A stretch of DNA of 9,534 nucleotides from an uncultured Verrucomicrobiota bacterium (lineage in GTDB: Bacteria; Verrucomicrobiota; Verrucomicrobiia; Limisphaerales; SXTU01): assembly GCA_903863315.1 (NCBI GenBank), contig CAIPBN010000295.1, positions 1-9,534 of the forward strand, in the 5' to 3' direction. Shown piece by piece: positions 1-5,954 of the stretch. Position 1 is the stretch's first letter; every line of letters starts with the position of its first letter. The notes under the pieces were generated by a model that did not search any database, was not told where the DNA came from, and saw only the letters and a list, made by a program, of their open reading frames with translations. Both the position numbers and the translations under genes were made by a program.

Positions 1-337
1 AGATCAGCTTGACCGGGACGTTCGCCGGGAGCGCGGCCTGCAACTCGCCCATGCGTTTGGTCATCGTCGCGCACGGCCCCGGGCAGCGGGTGAAGATGAT
101 GTCGGCGACCCAGACCTGACCGCGCAGGTCGCCGAGGCGGACGGGTCGGTCAAGCTGGTTGGTGAGGGCAAAGTCGGTGACCTGCGCGATGACCGGAAGC
201 TTCGTGACCGAGGCGCGTTGCCGCTCGCGCACGTAGGCCGCCACAATCGCGAGCACCACGAAGACGATGCCACCCCATACCGCCCACTCGACGAAGCGGG
301 ACTGGACACGGCTGGGTTTGGCGGATTCGGTGGGCAC
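1..337 (-). CDS. SCO1/SenC-family copper chaperone, N-terminal part (runs off the left edge)
   Basis: Only the first 112 codons lie in the window. After a short polar N-terminus there is one membrane anchor (about residues 17-35, VEWAVWGGIVFVVLAIVAAY), then the start of a thioredoxin-like fold with the copper-binding motif C85-P-G-P-C89 inside FTRCPGPCATMTKRM. This is diagnostic of SCO/SenC proteins, which metallate the CuA site of subunit II from the periplasmic side. The distal histidine ligand would lie outside the window. The start is the GTG at 337-335. No other ATG, GTG or TTG occurs in frame between the ctaC stop and the anchor, so this start is well supported although no Shine-Dalgarno is visible. 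An intrinsic terminator lies directly before it. Its position after subunit II fits a role in CuA assembly. Confidence 0.93.
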   Translation of the reverse strand, partial: MPTESAKPSRVQSRFVEWAVWGGIVFVVLAIVAAYVRERQRASVTKLPVIAQVTDFALTNQLDRPVRLGDLRGQVWVADIIFTRCPGPCATMTKRMGELQAALPANVPVKLI

Positions 338-368
338 AAAAAAGGGCGCGCGCTCGCGGCGCGCGCCC
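338..368 (-). terminator. Intrinsic terminator between ctaC and SCO
   Basis: On the minus strand a perfect 10-bp all-GC stem (arms at plus positions 344-353 and 359-368, 5-nt loop) is followed by six T residues (343-338). This is a textbook Rho-independent terminator, beginning 20 nt after the ctaC stop codon. The T-tract is immediately followed by the GTG start of the SCO gene, so SCO expression must rely on read-through, antitermination or an unseen promoter inside ctaC. Confidence 0.85.
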
Positions 369-388
369 GGTGAAAGGGAGGTTTCCGG

Positions 389-1210
389 TTACTCGAAGCT
401 CTGCGGTGCACCGCCCGCCTTCGTGGTCTTTTCCGCCAGCCACTTCTCAAATTCCTCCGGGGTATCCACCGTGAACATGGCGTTCATGGAGGCGTGGCCG
501 TTGCCGCAAAGCTGCGCGCAGGTGAGGGTGAACTTGCCAACCTTGGTCGGCGTGAAATGAACGGGGATGCTCATTCCGGGAATGCAGTCCTGTGTCATGC
601 GCATCGCCGTGATCTTGAACGAGTGAATCACGTCCTTCGAGGTCAGATGGATGATGACCGGCTTGAAGGTGTCGCGCCCGTCCACCTTGATGGGGATGAG
701 GGGGACATGGATGTCCTTGGGCGGGGAGTTGACGTCATCCTTGCCAGCCGGATCGGCCTCAACGTAGCCGAGCGGGTTCTTTTCACCGATCAGCTTCATC
801 TCCTGCTTCCCGAAGACGCCATCCTTGCCCGGGTAACGGGCCTGCCAGGAGAATTGCTCGGCGATCACGCGCATAACCGTCGCATCCTTGTCTGCGGGGA
901 ACTTCTCCACGGCCTTGGCCCACAGGGGAATGGCAAAACCCACCAGCAGGATGGCCTCCACGATGACGACGGCAATCTCGGCGTTGTTGGCAAGCTTGCC
1001 TTTGGCCCCGGTGTAGTCCGCCTTCGGATTCGCCGAGGCGCGGAACCGGAGCAGGGAGTAGCAGAAGTAGCCGAACCAGCCCACGAAAAGGGCGGCCATC
1101 AGCCAGTGGATGAGGAGGATGAAGTGGTCCACGTCCTTGCCATGCTCGGAGGCGAGGATGGGCATGAAGCCCTGCTTGAGTTGTTCGAGGAAAGACGGAT
1201 TCGGTTGCAT
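389..1210 (-). CDS. ctaC: Cytochrome c oxidase subunit II (CuA subunit)
   Basis: This subunit accepts electrons from a periplasmic donor at the dinuclear CuA centre and passes them to heme a in subunit I. The 273-aa protein has two transmembrane helices (about residues 29-55 and 77-100) followed by a periplasmic cupredoxin domain. The CuA ligand set is visible: H196 (in DVIHSF), C231, C235, H239 and M242 in CAQLCGNGHASM. The Glu usual between the two cysteines is Gln233. The aromatic electron-entry segment is reduced to EQFSWQARYPG. An extra loop of about 40 residues (about 130-170) precedes the DVIHSF strand. There is no CxxCH, so no fused cytochrome c domain. The gene begins 2 nt after the upstream CxxC gene stops. 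It stands after subunits I, III and IV rather than first in the operon. No lipobox is seen. Confidence 0.97.
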   Translation of the reverse strand: MQPNPSFLEQLKQGFMPILASEHGKDVDHFILLIHWLMAALFVGWFGYFCYSLLRFRASANPKADYTGAKGKLANNAEIAVVIVEAILLVGFAIPLWAKAVEKFPADKDATVMRVIAEQFSWQARYPGKDGVFGKQEMKLIGEKNPLGYVEADPAGKDDVNSPPKDIHVPLIPIKVDGRDTFKPVIIHLTSKDVIHSFKITAMRMTQDCIPGMSIPVHFTPTKVGKFTLTCAQLCGNGHASMNAMFTVDTPEEFEKWLAEKTTKAGGAPQSFE

Positions 1211-1212
1211 GC

Positions 1213-1473
1213 TCAGGCTTTCGAGGGTTCGAGAGTTTCAGTGGGAATGGGCAAAGGATGGGTGGCGGCCCGACGGATGATGAAAACAAAAAAGGCGGCA
1301 ATCGCGACCAGCACGCTGCCGATGACGAACAGGAGGGCAAGGATGCCGGCGTTCATGCCCTCGGCAAGCTTGCTGTCCGACTTGCCAAAGCACGCCGCAC
1401 AGGCCGACGCGTCCAACGTGCCCACGAGGAGCACGGACAAGGCGAGCAAGGTGCAGAGAAACAGGCGATTCAC
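1213..1473 (-). CDS. Small CxxC membrane protein of the cox operon (86 aa, function unknown)
   Basis: The start chosen is the GTG at 1473-1471, which overlaps the TGA of the preceding gene (GTGA overlap, translational coupling). Earlier in-frame starts would overlap that gene heavily. The protein has a signal-like hydrophobic N-terminus (residues 2-20), a likely cleavage after A24, then C25-A-A-C28-F-G-K-S-D-S, and a transmembrane helix (about 42-65) ending in RR, with a short Pro-rich tail. The CxxCFG..DS..GMN pattern recalls unnamed small proteins seen in cox clusters of several phyla (recollection, not searched). A periplasmic CxxC next to the CuA subunit and SCO suggests copper handling, disulfide chemistry or an accessory subunit; that is inference. 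Lipidation at C25 is possible but the -3 Ala makes a poor lipobox. Confidence 0.8.
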   Translation of the reverse strand: MNRLFLCTLLALSVLLVGTLDASACAACFGKSDSKLAEGMNAGILALLFVIGSVLVAIAAFFVFIIRRAATHPLPIPTETLEPSKA

Positions 1474-1676
1474 AGATAACTGATGTTTTTGAGCTTCTTG
1501 AGGAAATAAACGCCGTAGGCGATCAACCCCACCCCGGCGGCGCAGCCTCCCACGCCAAACCACAAATCCATCGCCACGCGCGTCTCTTGATACCGGCTGA
1601 GCTCAAGGCTGCCGACACCAAAGGACAGCAGCACCGACGCGATGATGAAAACTATGTGGAAGGCCTTCAGGGACAT
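1470..1676 (-). CDS. Small two-helix membrane protein of the cox operon (68 aa, function unknown)
   Basis: I do not recognise a named family. The sequence starts MSLKAFHIVFIIASVLLSFG, with a first membrane helix at about residues 6-24, a polar loop (SRYQETRVAMD), and a second helix at about 38-58 rich in Gly and Ala. It ends in KKLKNISYL. It starts 5 nt after the ctaF stop and its TGA overlaps the GTG of the CxxC gene, so it is tightly embedded in the operon. Size, topology and location fit a small accessory oxidase subunit or assembly factor, comparable in kind to other tiny oxidase subunits, but nothing in the sequence gives a mechanism. The basic C-terminus suggests that both ends face the cytoplasm. 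Confidence 0.8.
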   Translation of the reverse strand: MSLKAFHIVFIIASVLLSFGVGSLELSRYQETRVAMDLWFGVGGCAAGVGLIAYGVYFLKKLKNISYL

Positions 1677-1681
1677 GGTAA

Positions 1682-2068
1682 TCAGGCGGGTTTGCCGTCA
1701 ATCAGGGTCTGCATCGGTGGGTCGTGCATGGCCCAGATGGTCAACCCCATCAAGCCGATGAGGAAGAACACGGTGCAAAGCAATATGCCGTAGATCATCT
1801 TGCGCTCGTCGGAAAGGTGCATGAACACGCCAGCGACAAAAGCCGCCTTCACGCTCGCGATGAGCAGGGCCACCGCGATGGTCATCGCAACGCTGGGGAT
1901 GTGGACGTAATACATGGCAACCGTCAGCACGGTGCCGCCAAACAGGATCCCACCGACCATCAAGTATTTCTTGATGGTGCGCTGGATGGCCTCGGGCGAA
2001 TTATGGTCGTCGTGCCCGTGGTCACAGGCTTGGCCGGGACCGTGGGAATGGGAATGATCGTGGCTCAT
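1682..2068 (-). CDS. ctaF: Cytochrome c oxidase subunit IV (prokaryotic COX4 family)
   Basis: This 128-aa protein has a polar, His-rich N-terminus followed by three transmembrane helices (about residues 35-54, 59-82 and 91-113). The second helix carries the family signature ASVKAAFVAGVFMHL, followed by the next helix after a short charged turn (SDERKM), as in the prokaryotic subunit IV family. It is a structural subunit of the oxidase; its role in catalysis is not well defined in the family. The first 22 residues contain seven histidines and one cysteine (SHDHSHSHGPG, CDHGHDDH), which is unusual. The gene starts 6 nt after the ctaE stop and is followed by the two small membrane proteins. No Shine-Dalgarno is visible. 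Confidence 0.93.
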   Translation of the reverse strand: MSHDHSHSHGPGQACDHGHDDHNSPEAIQRTIKKYLMVGGILFGGTVLTVAMYYVHIPSVAMTIAVALLIASVKAAFVAGVFMHLSDERKMIYGILLCTVFFLIGLMGLTIWAMHDPPMQTLIDGKPA

Positions 2069-2074
2069 GAAAGG

Positions 2075-2968
2075 TCAGAGGAGATAGATGATGGGGAACA
2101 GGAAGATCCAAACGAGGTCAACGAAGTGCCAGAACAAGCCGCCGACTTCGATGCGGTTGGCAAACTGCTCGGGTGCCTTCTTCCACCACTTGTCGGCGGT
2201 GACGAGGAAATAGCCCAGCACCAGCGCGCCGCCGAGCACATGCAGACCGTGCAGGGCGGTGATGGTGAAATAGATTGCGAAGTAGGTGCTGTGGGCGGGC
2301 ACATAGGCCGAAAGCCGCTTCACGTCACTCACCGGAATCTCAATCGCCTTGGGGTGATCATGGCTGCCGAACTTCGGGTCCGGCTCGAACATGATCTTTT
2401 CCGTCTTGGCCTTGGCCAGGGTCTTGTGGCTGGCGAAGAGCGGATTGCCCTGGATGTGACCCGCCAGCTGGATTTCATGGGGATCGTAGGTGGCCTTGGT
2501 GTTGTGGAGGTGGAAGCGCTCCACGAAGTGCTTCCGGACATCGGCCTCGCCCTTCTCGCCATAGGCGGCAGTAAAATACTTTTGCGCCGTGGCGTCGTCC
2601 TTGAACCAGACATCGTAGTGGGTGAACTTGACGTAGTATTCGTAGCTCTTGACCCCGAGGAAGCCGAAAGCACAGGCGATGGTCAGCGTCATGTAGAGCT
2701 TGAAGCTGGCGAGCTTGCCCAGTTTAAGTGAGGCCCAAGACATCACGACGGTAACGGAGGACGCGATCAGCACGAAGGTGTTGAAGGTGCCGATCGGGAT
2801 GCTCAACATGCCGTGCGGCCAGAGGTCCGCACCGACCCGCAGCAGGATGTAGGCGGAGAAGAGGCCGCCGAAGAGCATGACTTCAGAGGCGAGGAAGAGC
2901 CAGATGCCCAGCTTGGCGTTGTAAAGCCCGGTGTCCGGCCGGGGTTTGACTGTGTAGGGGATTTCCAT
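2075..2968 (-). CDS. ctaE: Cytochrome c oxidase subunit III with an enlarged loop
   Basis: Subunit III stabilises subunit I and supports sustained proton uptake. The 297-aa protein has the five-helix core of short bacterial subunit III: about residues 18-43 (KLGIWLFLASEVMLFGGLFS), 60-80, 91-112 (ending VKSYEYY), 227-256 (TYFAIYFTITALHGLHVLGG) and 278-296 (FWHFVDLVWIFLFPIIYLL). Key family features are the Glu in LASEVMLF, the SYEYY end of helix 3, HGLHV in helix 4 and WHFVDLVW in helix 5. About 110 residues (115-226) lie between helices 3 and 4, where related short forms have roughly 20-25, so there is an insertion of about 85-90 hydrophilic residues, by family topology on the periplasmic side. 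The gene starts 44 nt after the ctaD stop. No Shine-Dalgarno is seen. Confidence 0.96.
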   Translation of the reverse strand: MEIPYTVKPRPDTGLYNAKLGIWLFLASEVMLFGGLFSAYILLRVGADLWPHGMLSIPIGTFNTFVLIASSVTVVMSWASLKLGKLASFKLYMTLTIACAFGFLGVKSYEYYVKFTHYDVWFKDDATAQKYFTAAYGEKGEADVRKHFVERFHLHNTKATYDPHEIQLAGHIQGNPLFASHKTLAKAKTEKIMFEPDPKFGSHDHPKAIEIPVSDVKRLSAYVPAHSTYFAIYFTITALHGLHVLGGALVLGYFLVTADKWWKKAPEQFANRIEVGGLFWHFVDLVWIFLFPIIYLL

Positions 2969-3012
2969 GTGTAAACGGGGGGATGAGAGTGTGATTCAGC
3001 CGCCGGGGGTAA

Positions 3013-4839
3013 TTACTTGGCCGGCTTGGGATCCGGCATGTTCTGAGGCGTGAAATCCGCCGGGTGGCCGGGCACGCTGTATTCGTAAGGCCCGCGATAG
3101 ACGACGATTTCCTTGGTGAAGTTGCCGTGCGGCGGCGGAGTCGGTGTCTGCCAGTCGAGCGTCGTGGCCTGCCACGGATTGTCGGACTCGACCTTCTTGC
3201 CGTTGAACATGGACATGAAGACGTTGATGATGAAGGGGATCTGTGCGATTAGCAGCAGGACGGCGGCGTGGGTGATGAAGACGTTAAGCTTGATCACGGT
3301 GGAGGTCAGAGCCGTCACCACGCCCTCGTTGGCCGGGTTGGTCAGTGCGTAAGTGGCCCCACCGTCAGACATGCGGCGGCTCATGCCGTAAAGGCCTTGG
3401 AAGAACATGGGCATGAACACCAGGTTCATGCCGATCAAGGAGAGCCAGAAGTGGGTCTTGCCCAGCGTCTCGTTCATGTAGCGGCCGGTCATTTTCGGAT
3501 ACCAGAAGTAGATGCCCGCGAAGAGGGCGAAGATGGTGCCCGGCGCGACCACGTAGTGGAAGTGTGCGATGACGTAGTAGGAATCGTGCAGGTGCAGATC
3601 GCTGAAGTTGAAGCCCAGCGGCAGGCCCGTCAGACCGCCGATGCCGAACATAGGCAGGAAGGCCAGCGAGAAGAGCATGGGCGTGTTGAAGCGGATCGAG
3701 CCGCCCCACAGGGACATGAACAAGCAGGTCAAAATGATCACCGACGGAATCGAGATGATCATCGTGGTGGTCTGGAAGAACGTGGAAATCTTCGTGCCCA
3801 TGCCAGTCAGATACATGTGGTGAGCCCAGACGATGAAGCTGATGAAACCCACGGCCAGCACCGAGTAAACGAGGGACTTGTAGCCCCACAGCGGCTTGCG
3901 GGTGTTGCAGGCGATGATTTCCGAAATCACACCCATCGCCGGCAGGATGAGCACATAAACCTCCGGATGCCCAAGGAACCAGAACAGGTGCTGCCAGAGC
4001 AGCGGACTGCCGCCACCGGAGACGTCATAGGGCTTGCCCGAGACCACCAAACCCGAAGGCAGGAAGAAGCTGGAGCCAAACACCTTGTCCACCAACTGGA
4101 GGATGCCTGCGGCTTCCAGCGGCGGGAACGCGAGCAGGAGGATAAACGCCGTGACAAACTGTGCCCATGTGAAGAACGGCATCCGCATCCAGGTGAGGCC
4201 AGGCGCGCGCAACTGAATGACCGTGGCAATGAAGTTCACCGCTCCCAGCAGCGACGACGTGATCAGCAGCACCATGCCGATCAGCCAGAAGGTCTGGCCG
4301 TTGGTCGGGATGACCGAAGCCAGCGGAGAATACGACGTCCAGCCGCCCTGAGCCGCACCGCCAGGAATGAAAAAGCTCACAAACATCACCACGCCGCCAG
4401 CCGCAAAGGACTGGTAGCTGGCCATGTTGATGCGCGGGAAAGCCATGTCCACCGCGCCGATCTGCAATGGCACCACGTAGTTGCCGAACGCGGCAAAGGC
4501 CAGTGGCACCACCGCCAAGAACACCATGATCGTGCCGTGCATGGCCCCGAAGGCGTTGTAGAGATCCGGGGACATCACGCCACCCTTGGCCACATCACCG
4601 AGCATCGCCTCCAGCATCCCACCCACGACCGGGATGGGCACACCCGGCTTGGCGATCTGCCAGCGCATGCACATCATCAGCAGGAATCCGAAGAAGAGGA
4701 ACGCCAAGGCCGTAAAACCGTATTGGATGCCGATGACCTTGTGATCGGTCGAGAAAACGTAGGACCGCAGGAACCCGGGGTCGTGGTGATGCTCGTGGCT
4801 GTGAGCCTCTTGCGTGTGCGTGGATGTCTTGGCCTGCAT
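3013..4839 (-). CDS. ctaD: Cytochrome c oxidase subunit I (heme a, heme a3-CuB)
   Basis: This is the catalytic, proton-pumping subunit reducing O2 to water. It has 608 aa, about 12 helices and full family length. Ligands visible: H101 (heme a, in GAMHGTIMVF), H291 (CuB) with the cross-linking Y295 in GHPEVY, H340 and H341 (CuB, WAHHMY), H426 (heme a3) and H428 (heme a) in HDSYYVIAHFHYVV. D-channel residues D131 and N138 (DMAFPRIN) and gating E293 (GHPEVY) are present, so it is A1-like. The K-channel lysine is absent: gapless alignment from HHMY to WGGSI puts I369 where Paracoccus has K354 (IPSVII against VPTGIK), and S366 where it has Thr351. Heme propionate arginines R488 and R489 (MSRRMSD) are present. 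The N-terminus is His-rich. A candidate promoter lies in the 98-nt gap upstream. Confidence 0.98.
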   Translation of the reverse strand: MQAKTSTHTQEAHSHEHHHDPGFLRSYVFSTDHKVIGIQYGFTALAFLFFGFLLMMCMRWQIAKPGVPIPVVGGMLEAMLGDVAKGGVMSPDLYNAFGAMHGTIMVFLAVVPLAFAAFGNYVVPLQIGAVDMAFPRINMASYQSFAAGGVVMFVSFFIPGGAAQGGWTSYSPLASVIPTNGQTFWLIGMVLLITSSLLGAVNFIATVIQLRAPGLTWMRMPFFTWAQFVTAFILLLAFPPLEAAGILQLVDKVFGSSFFLPSGLVVSGKPYDVSGGGSPLLWQHLFWFLGHPEVYVLILPAMGVISEIIACNTRKPLWGYKSLVYSVLAVGFISFIVWAHHMYLTGMGTKISTFFQTTTMIISIPSVIILTCLFMSLWGGSIRFNTPMLFSLAFLPMFGIGGLTGLPLGFNFSDLHLHDSYYVIAHFHYVVAPGTIFALFAGIYFWYPKMTGRYMNETLGKTHFWLSLIGMNLVFMPMFFQGLYGMSRRMSDGGATYALTNPANEGVVTALTSTVIKLNVFITHAAVLLLIAQIPFIINVFMSMFNGKKVESDNPWQATTLDWQTPTPPPHGNFTKEIVVYRGPYEYSVPGHPADFTPQNMPDPKPAK

Positions 4840-4853
4840 AGATTGTTTACTGG

Positions 4854-4891
4854 CTCCGCCGCGCGGAGAGCGCTGTGTCTAACGCGGCGGA
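4854..4891 (-). promoter_or_regulatory. Alternative hairpins in the ctaD leader
   Basis: Two mutually exclusive inverted repeats share the same bases. One is a 9-bp GC stem (4855-4863 with 4883-4891, 19-nt loop). The other is a compact 6-bp hairpin CTCCGC-CGC-GCGGAG (4854-4868). The compact one ends 15 nt upstream of the ctaD ATG. Neither is followed by a T-tract, so they are not terminators. If the candidate promoter just upstream is used, only the compact hairpin would be in the transcript, close to its 5' end. A stabilising or translational role is inference. Confidence 0.35.
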
Positions 4892-4903
4892 AGTGAATGT
4901 CAA
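4876..4903 (-). promoter_or_regulatory. Candidate sigma-70 promoter for ctaD
   Basis: On the minus strand a perfect TTGACA (plus 4903-4898) is followed after 16 nt by TAGACA (4881-4876), a poor -10 with three matches to TATAAT. Transcription would begin near 4869, about 30 nt before the ctaD start codon. It lies in the 98-nt gap between ctaB and ctaD, where an internal promoter would uncouple oxidase subunits from heme A synthesis. The consensus used is that of E. coli, so this is only a candidate. Confidence 0.35.
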
Positions 4904-4912
4904 TTCTGGACT

Positions 4913-4925
4913 CGCGAACTTCGCG
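4913..4925. promoter_or_regulatory. Candidate operator: short perfect palindrome upstream of ctaD
   Basis: CGCGAA-C-TTCGCG is a 6-bp perfect inverted repeat around one base. It lies 9 bp upstream of the candidate -35 of ctaD. Its position would suit an activator or repressor site. No regulator family can be named from it, and GC-rich palindromes of this size occur by chance. Confidence 0.25.
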
Positions 4926-4937
4926 TAACTTGCTCTT

Positions 4938-5846
4938 TCAACGCTGAATCTTGTCAAACACCATCAACCCCATCAGCAAGGGGAGGTAGAGGATCGAGGC
5001 AAAAAACAGCCGCCGCGCGCTCAGGCGGTCGAGTTCCCGCGCGAACCGGATCGCAAACCAGAGGAAAGTCGCCCCCAAGGCCAGCGCACCGAACAGATAG
5101 AGCAGGCCGGAAACTTGAAAAATGAACGGGCTGAGGCTCACGGGCAGCAGGCCCAGCGTGTGGCTCACCGCCGACCGGCCGGTTCGTGCACCGTCGCGAT
5201 CCACGAGCGGGAGCATGACAAAGCCACCCCGCGCGTAATCCTCGCGATACATCCACGCAATCGCGAGGAAATGAGGCAATTGCCAGAAGAAGAGGATGGC
5301 GAAGAGCGCCCAGCCCTCGATGGAGAGATCCCCTCGCGCCGCCGTCCAGCCCATAAGCGGAGGCAGCGCACCCGGCACGGCACCGATGATGGTGTTGAGC
5401 TCGGTCTTGCGCTTCAACGGTGTGTAAATGAACAAGTAACTGATGAGCGTCACCGCGCCCAGCACGGCCGTCAGCAGGTTCGCCCCGAAGGCCAGCCAGA
5501 GCAGACCGGCCACCGATGCCACCCCTCCGAGCACGACCACGGTTTGCGGCTGGATCAGGCCCGCAGGCAACGGACGCGCGGCCGTGCGCTCCATCAGCGC
5601 GTCGAAATCGCGTTCCAGATACTGGTTCAACGCAGCCGCACCGCAGGCCAGAAGGCCGGTGCCTAGCAAAGTGTTGCAGAGAAGGAGCCAGTTCATCGGC
5701 CCCCGGTGCGCCAGATAAAAGCCCACCAAGGTCGTGAGCAGCACCAGCATGGTTAGCCGGGCCTTGAAGAGCTCCGGCAGCACGCTGGCACGGGCCTTTT
5801 CAGGCACCCGATCCGCTTCAACTGAATTTGAGACAGTGGCTTTCAC
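4938..5846 (-). CDS. ctaB: Protoheme IX farnesyltransferase (heme O synthase)
   Basis: This membrane prenyltransferase adds a farnesyl group to heme b to make heme O, the substrate of CtaA. It has about 302 aa and nine or so hydrophobic helices, typical for the UbiA-like CtaB family. The first Asp-rich motif is N75-QYLERDFDALMERT with D81 and D83 (numbered from TTG 5849). The conserved loop YTPLKRKTELNTIIGAVPGA (142-161) follows, and the second motif is YREDYARGGFVML (201-213). No ATG is in frame at the N-terminus. The start is GTG 5846 or the adjacent TTG 5849; GTG 5807 is also possible, because conservation begins near LPELFKARLT. No Shine-Dalgarno precedes any of them. The gene follows ctaA by about 105 nt and precedes ctaD by 98 nt. 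Confidence 0.96.
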   Translation of the reverse strand: MKATVSNSVEADRVPEKARASVLPELFKARLTMLVLLTTLVGFYLAHRGPMNWLLLCNTLLGTGLLACGAAALNQYLERDFDALMERTAARPLPAGLIQPQTVVVLGGVASVAGLLWLAFGANLLTAVLGAVTLISYLFIYTPLKRKTELNTIIGAVPGALPPLMGWTAARGDLSIEGWALFAILFFWQLPHFLAIAWMYREDYARGGFVMLPLVDRDGARTGRSAVSHTLGLLPVSLSPFIFQVSGLLYLFGALALGATFLWFAIRFARELDRLSARRLFFASILYLPLLMGLMVFDKIQR

Positions 5847-5954
5847 CAAACAAACAGAACGGCATTTAGAGTGGAATCAACCTCAAGGGCAAGAGCGAAG
5901 AAGTCCGCCCGGCATCTTAGTCCCCGGTTTAATCCTCATCATAATTGTCCGCCT

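Noticed and set aside
494..1483. 329-aa plus-strand open frame opposite ctaC and the CxxC gene
   Set aside because: It spans several real minus-strand genes and shows the composition of an antisense shadow, with no domain.
1213..1563. 116-aa version of the CxxC protein starting at 1563
   Set aside because: The extra N-terminus is Arg-rich, overlaps the 68-aa gene by about 90 bases and would bury the signal peptide; the GTG at 1473 gives a normal signal and a classic overlap.
1724..2731. 335-aa plus-strand open frame opposite ctaF and ctaE
   Set aside because: Antisense shadow of two well-supported genes, no signal or motif.
3268..4896. 542-aa plus-strand open frame opposite ctaD
   Set aside because: It is antisense to an unambiguous subunit I gene, its translation is rich in His, Arg, Glu and Gln with no recognisable domain, and long antisense frames are expected from GC-rich codon bias.
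5883..5942. 19-codon minus-strand ORF between ctaA and ctaB, possible leader peptide
   Set aside because: It has no Shine-Dalgarno, no codon run suggesting attenuation and no terminator after it; short ORFs like this are expected by chance.
5850..5954. Possible promoter before ctaB (TTGCCC, 17 nt, CTAAAT on the minus strand)
   Set aside because: Both boxes match the consensus poorly and nothing else supports it.
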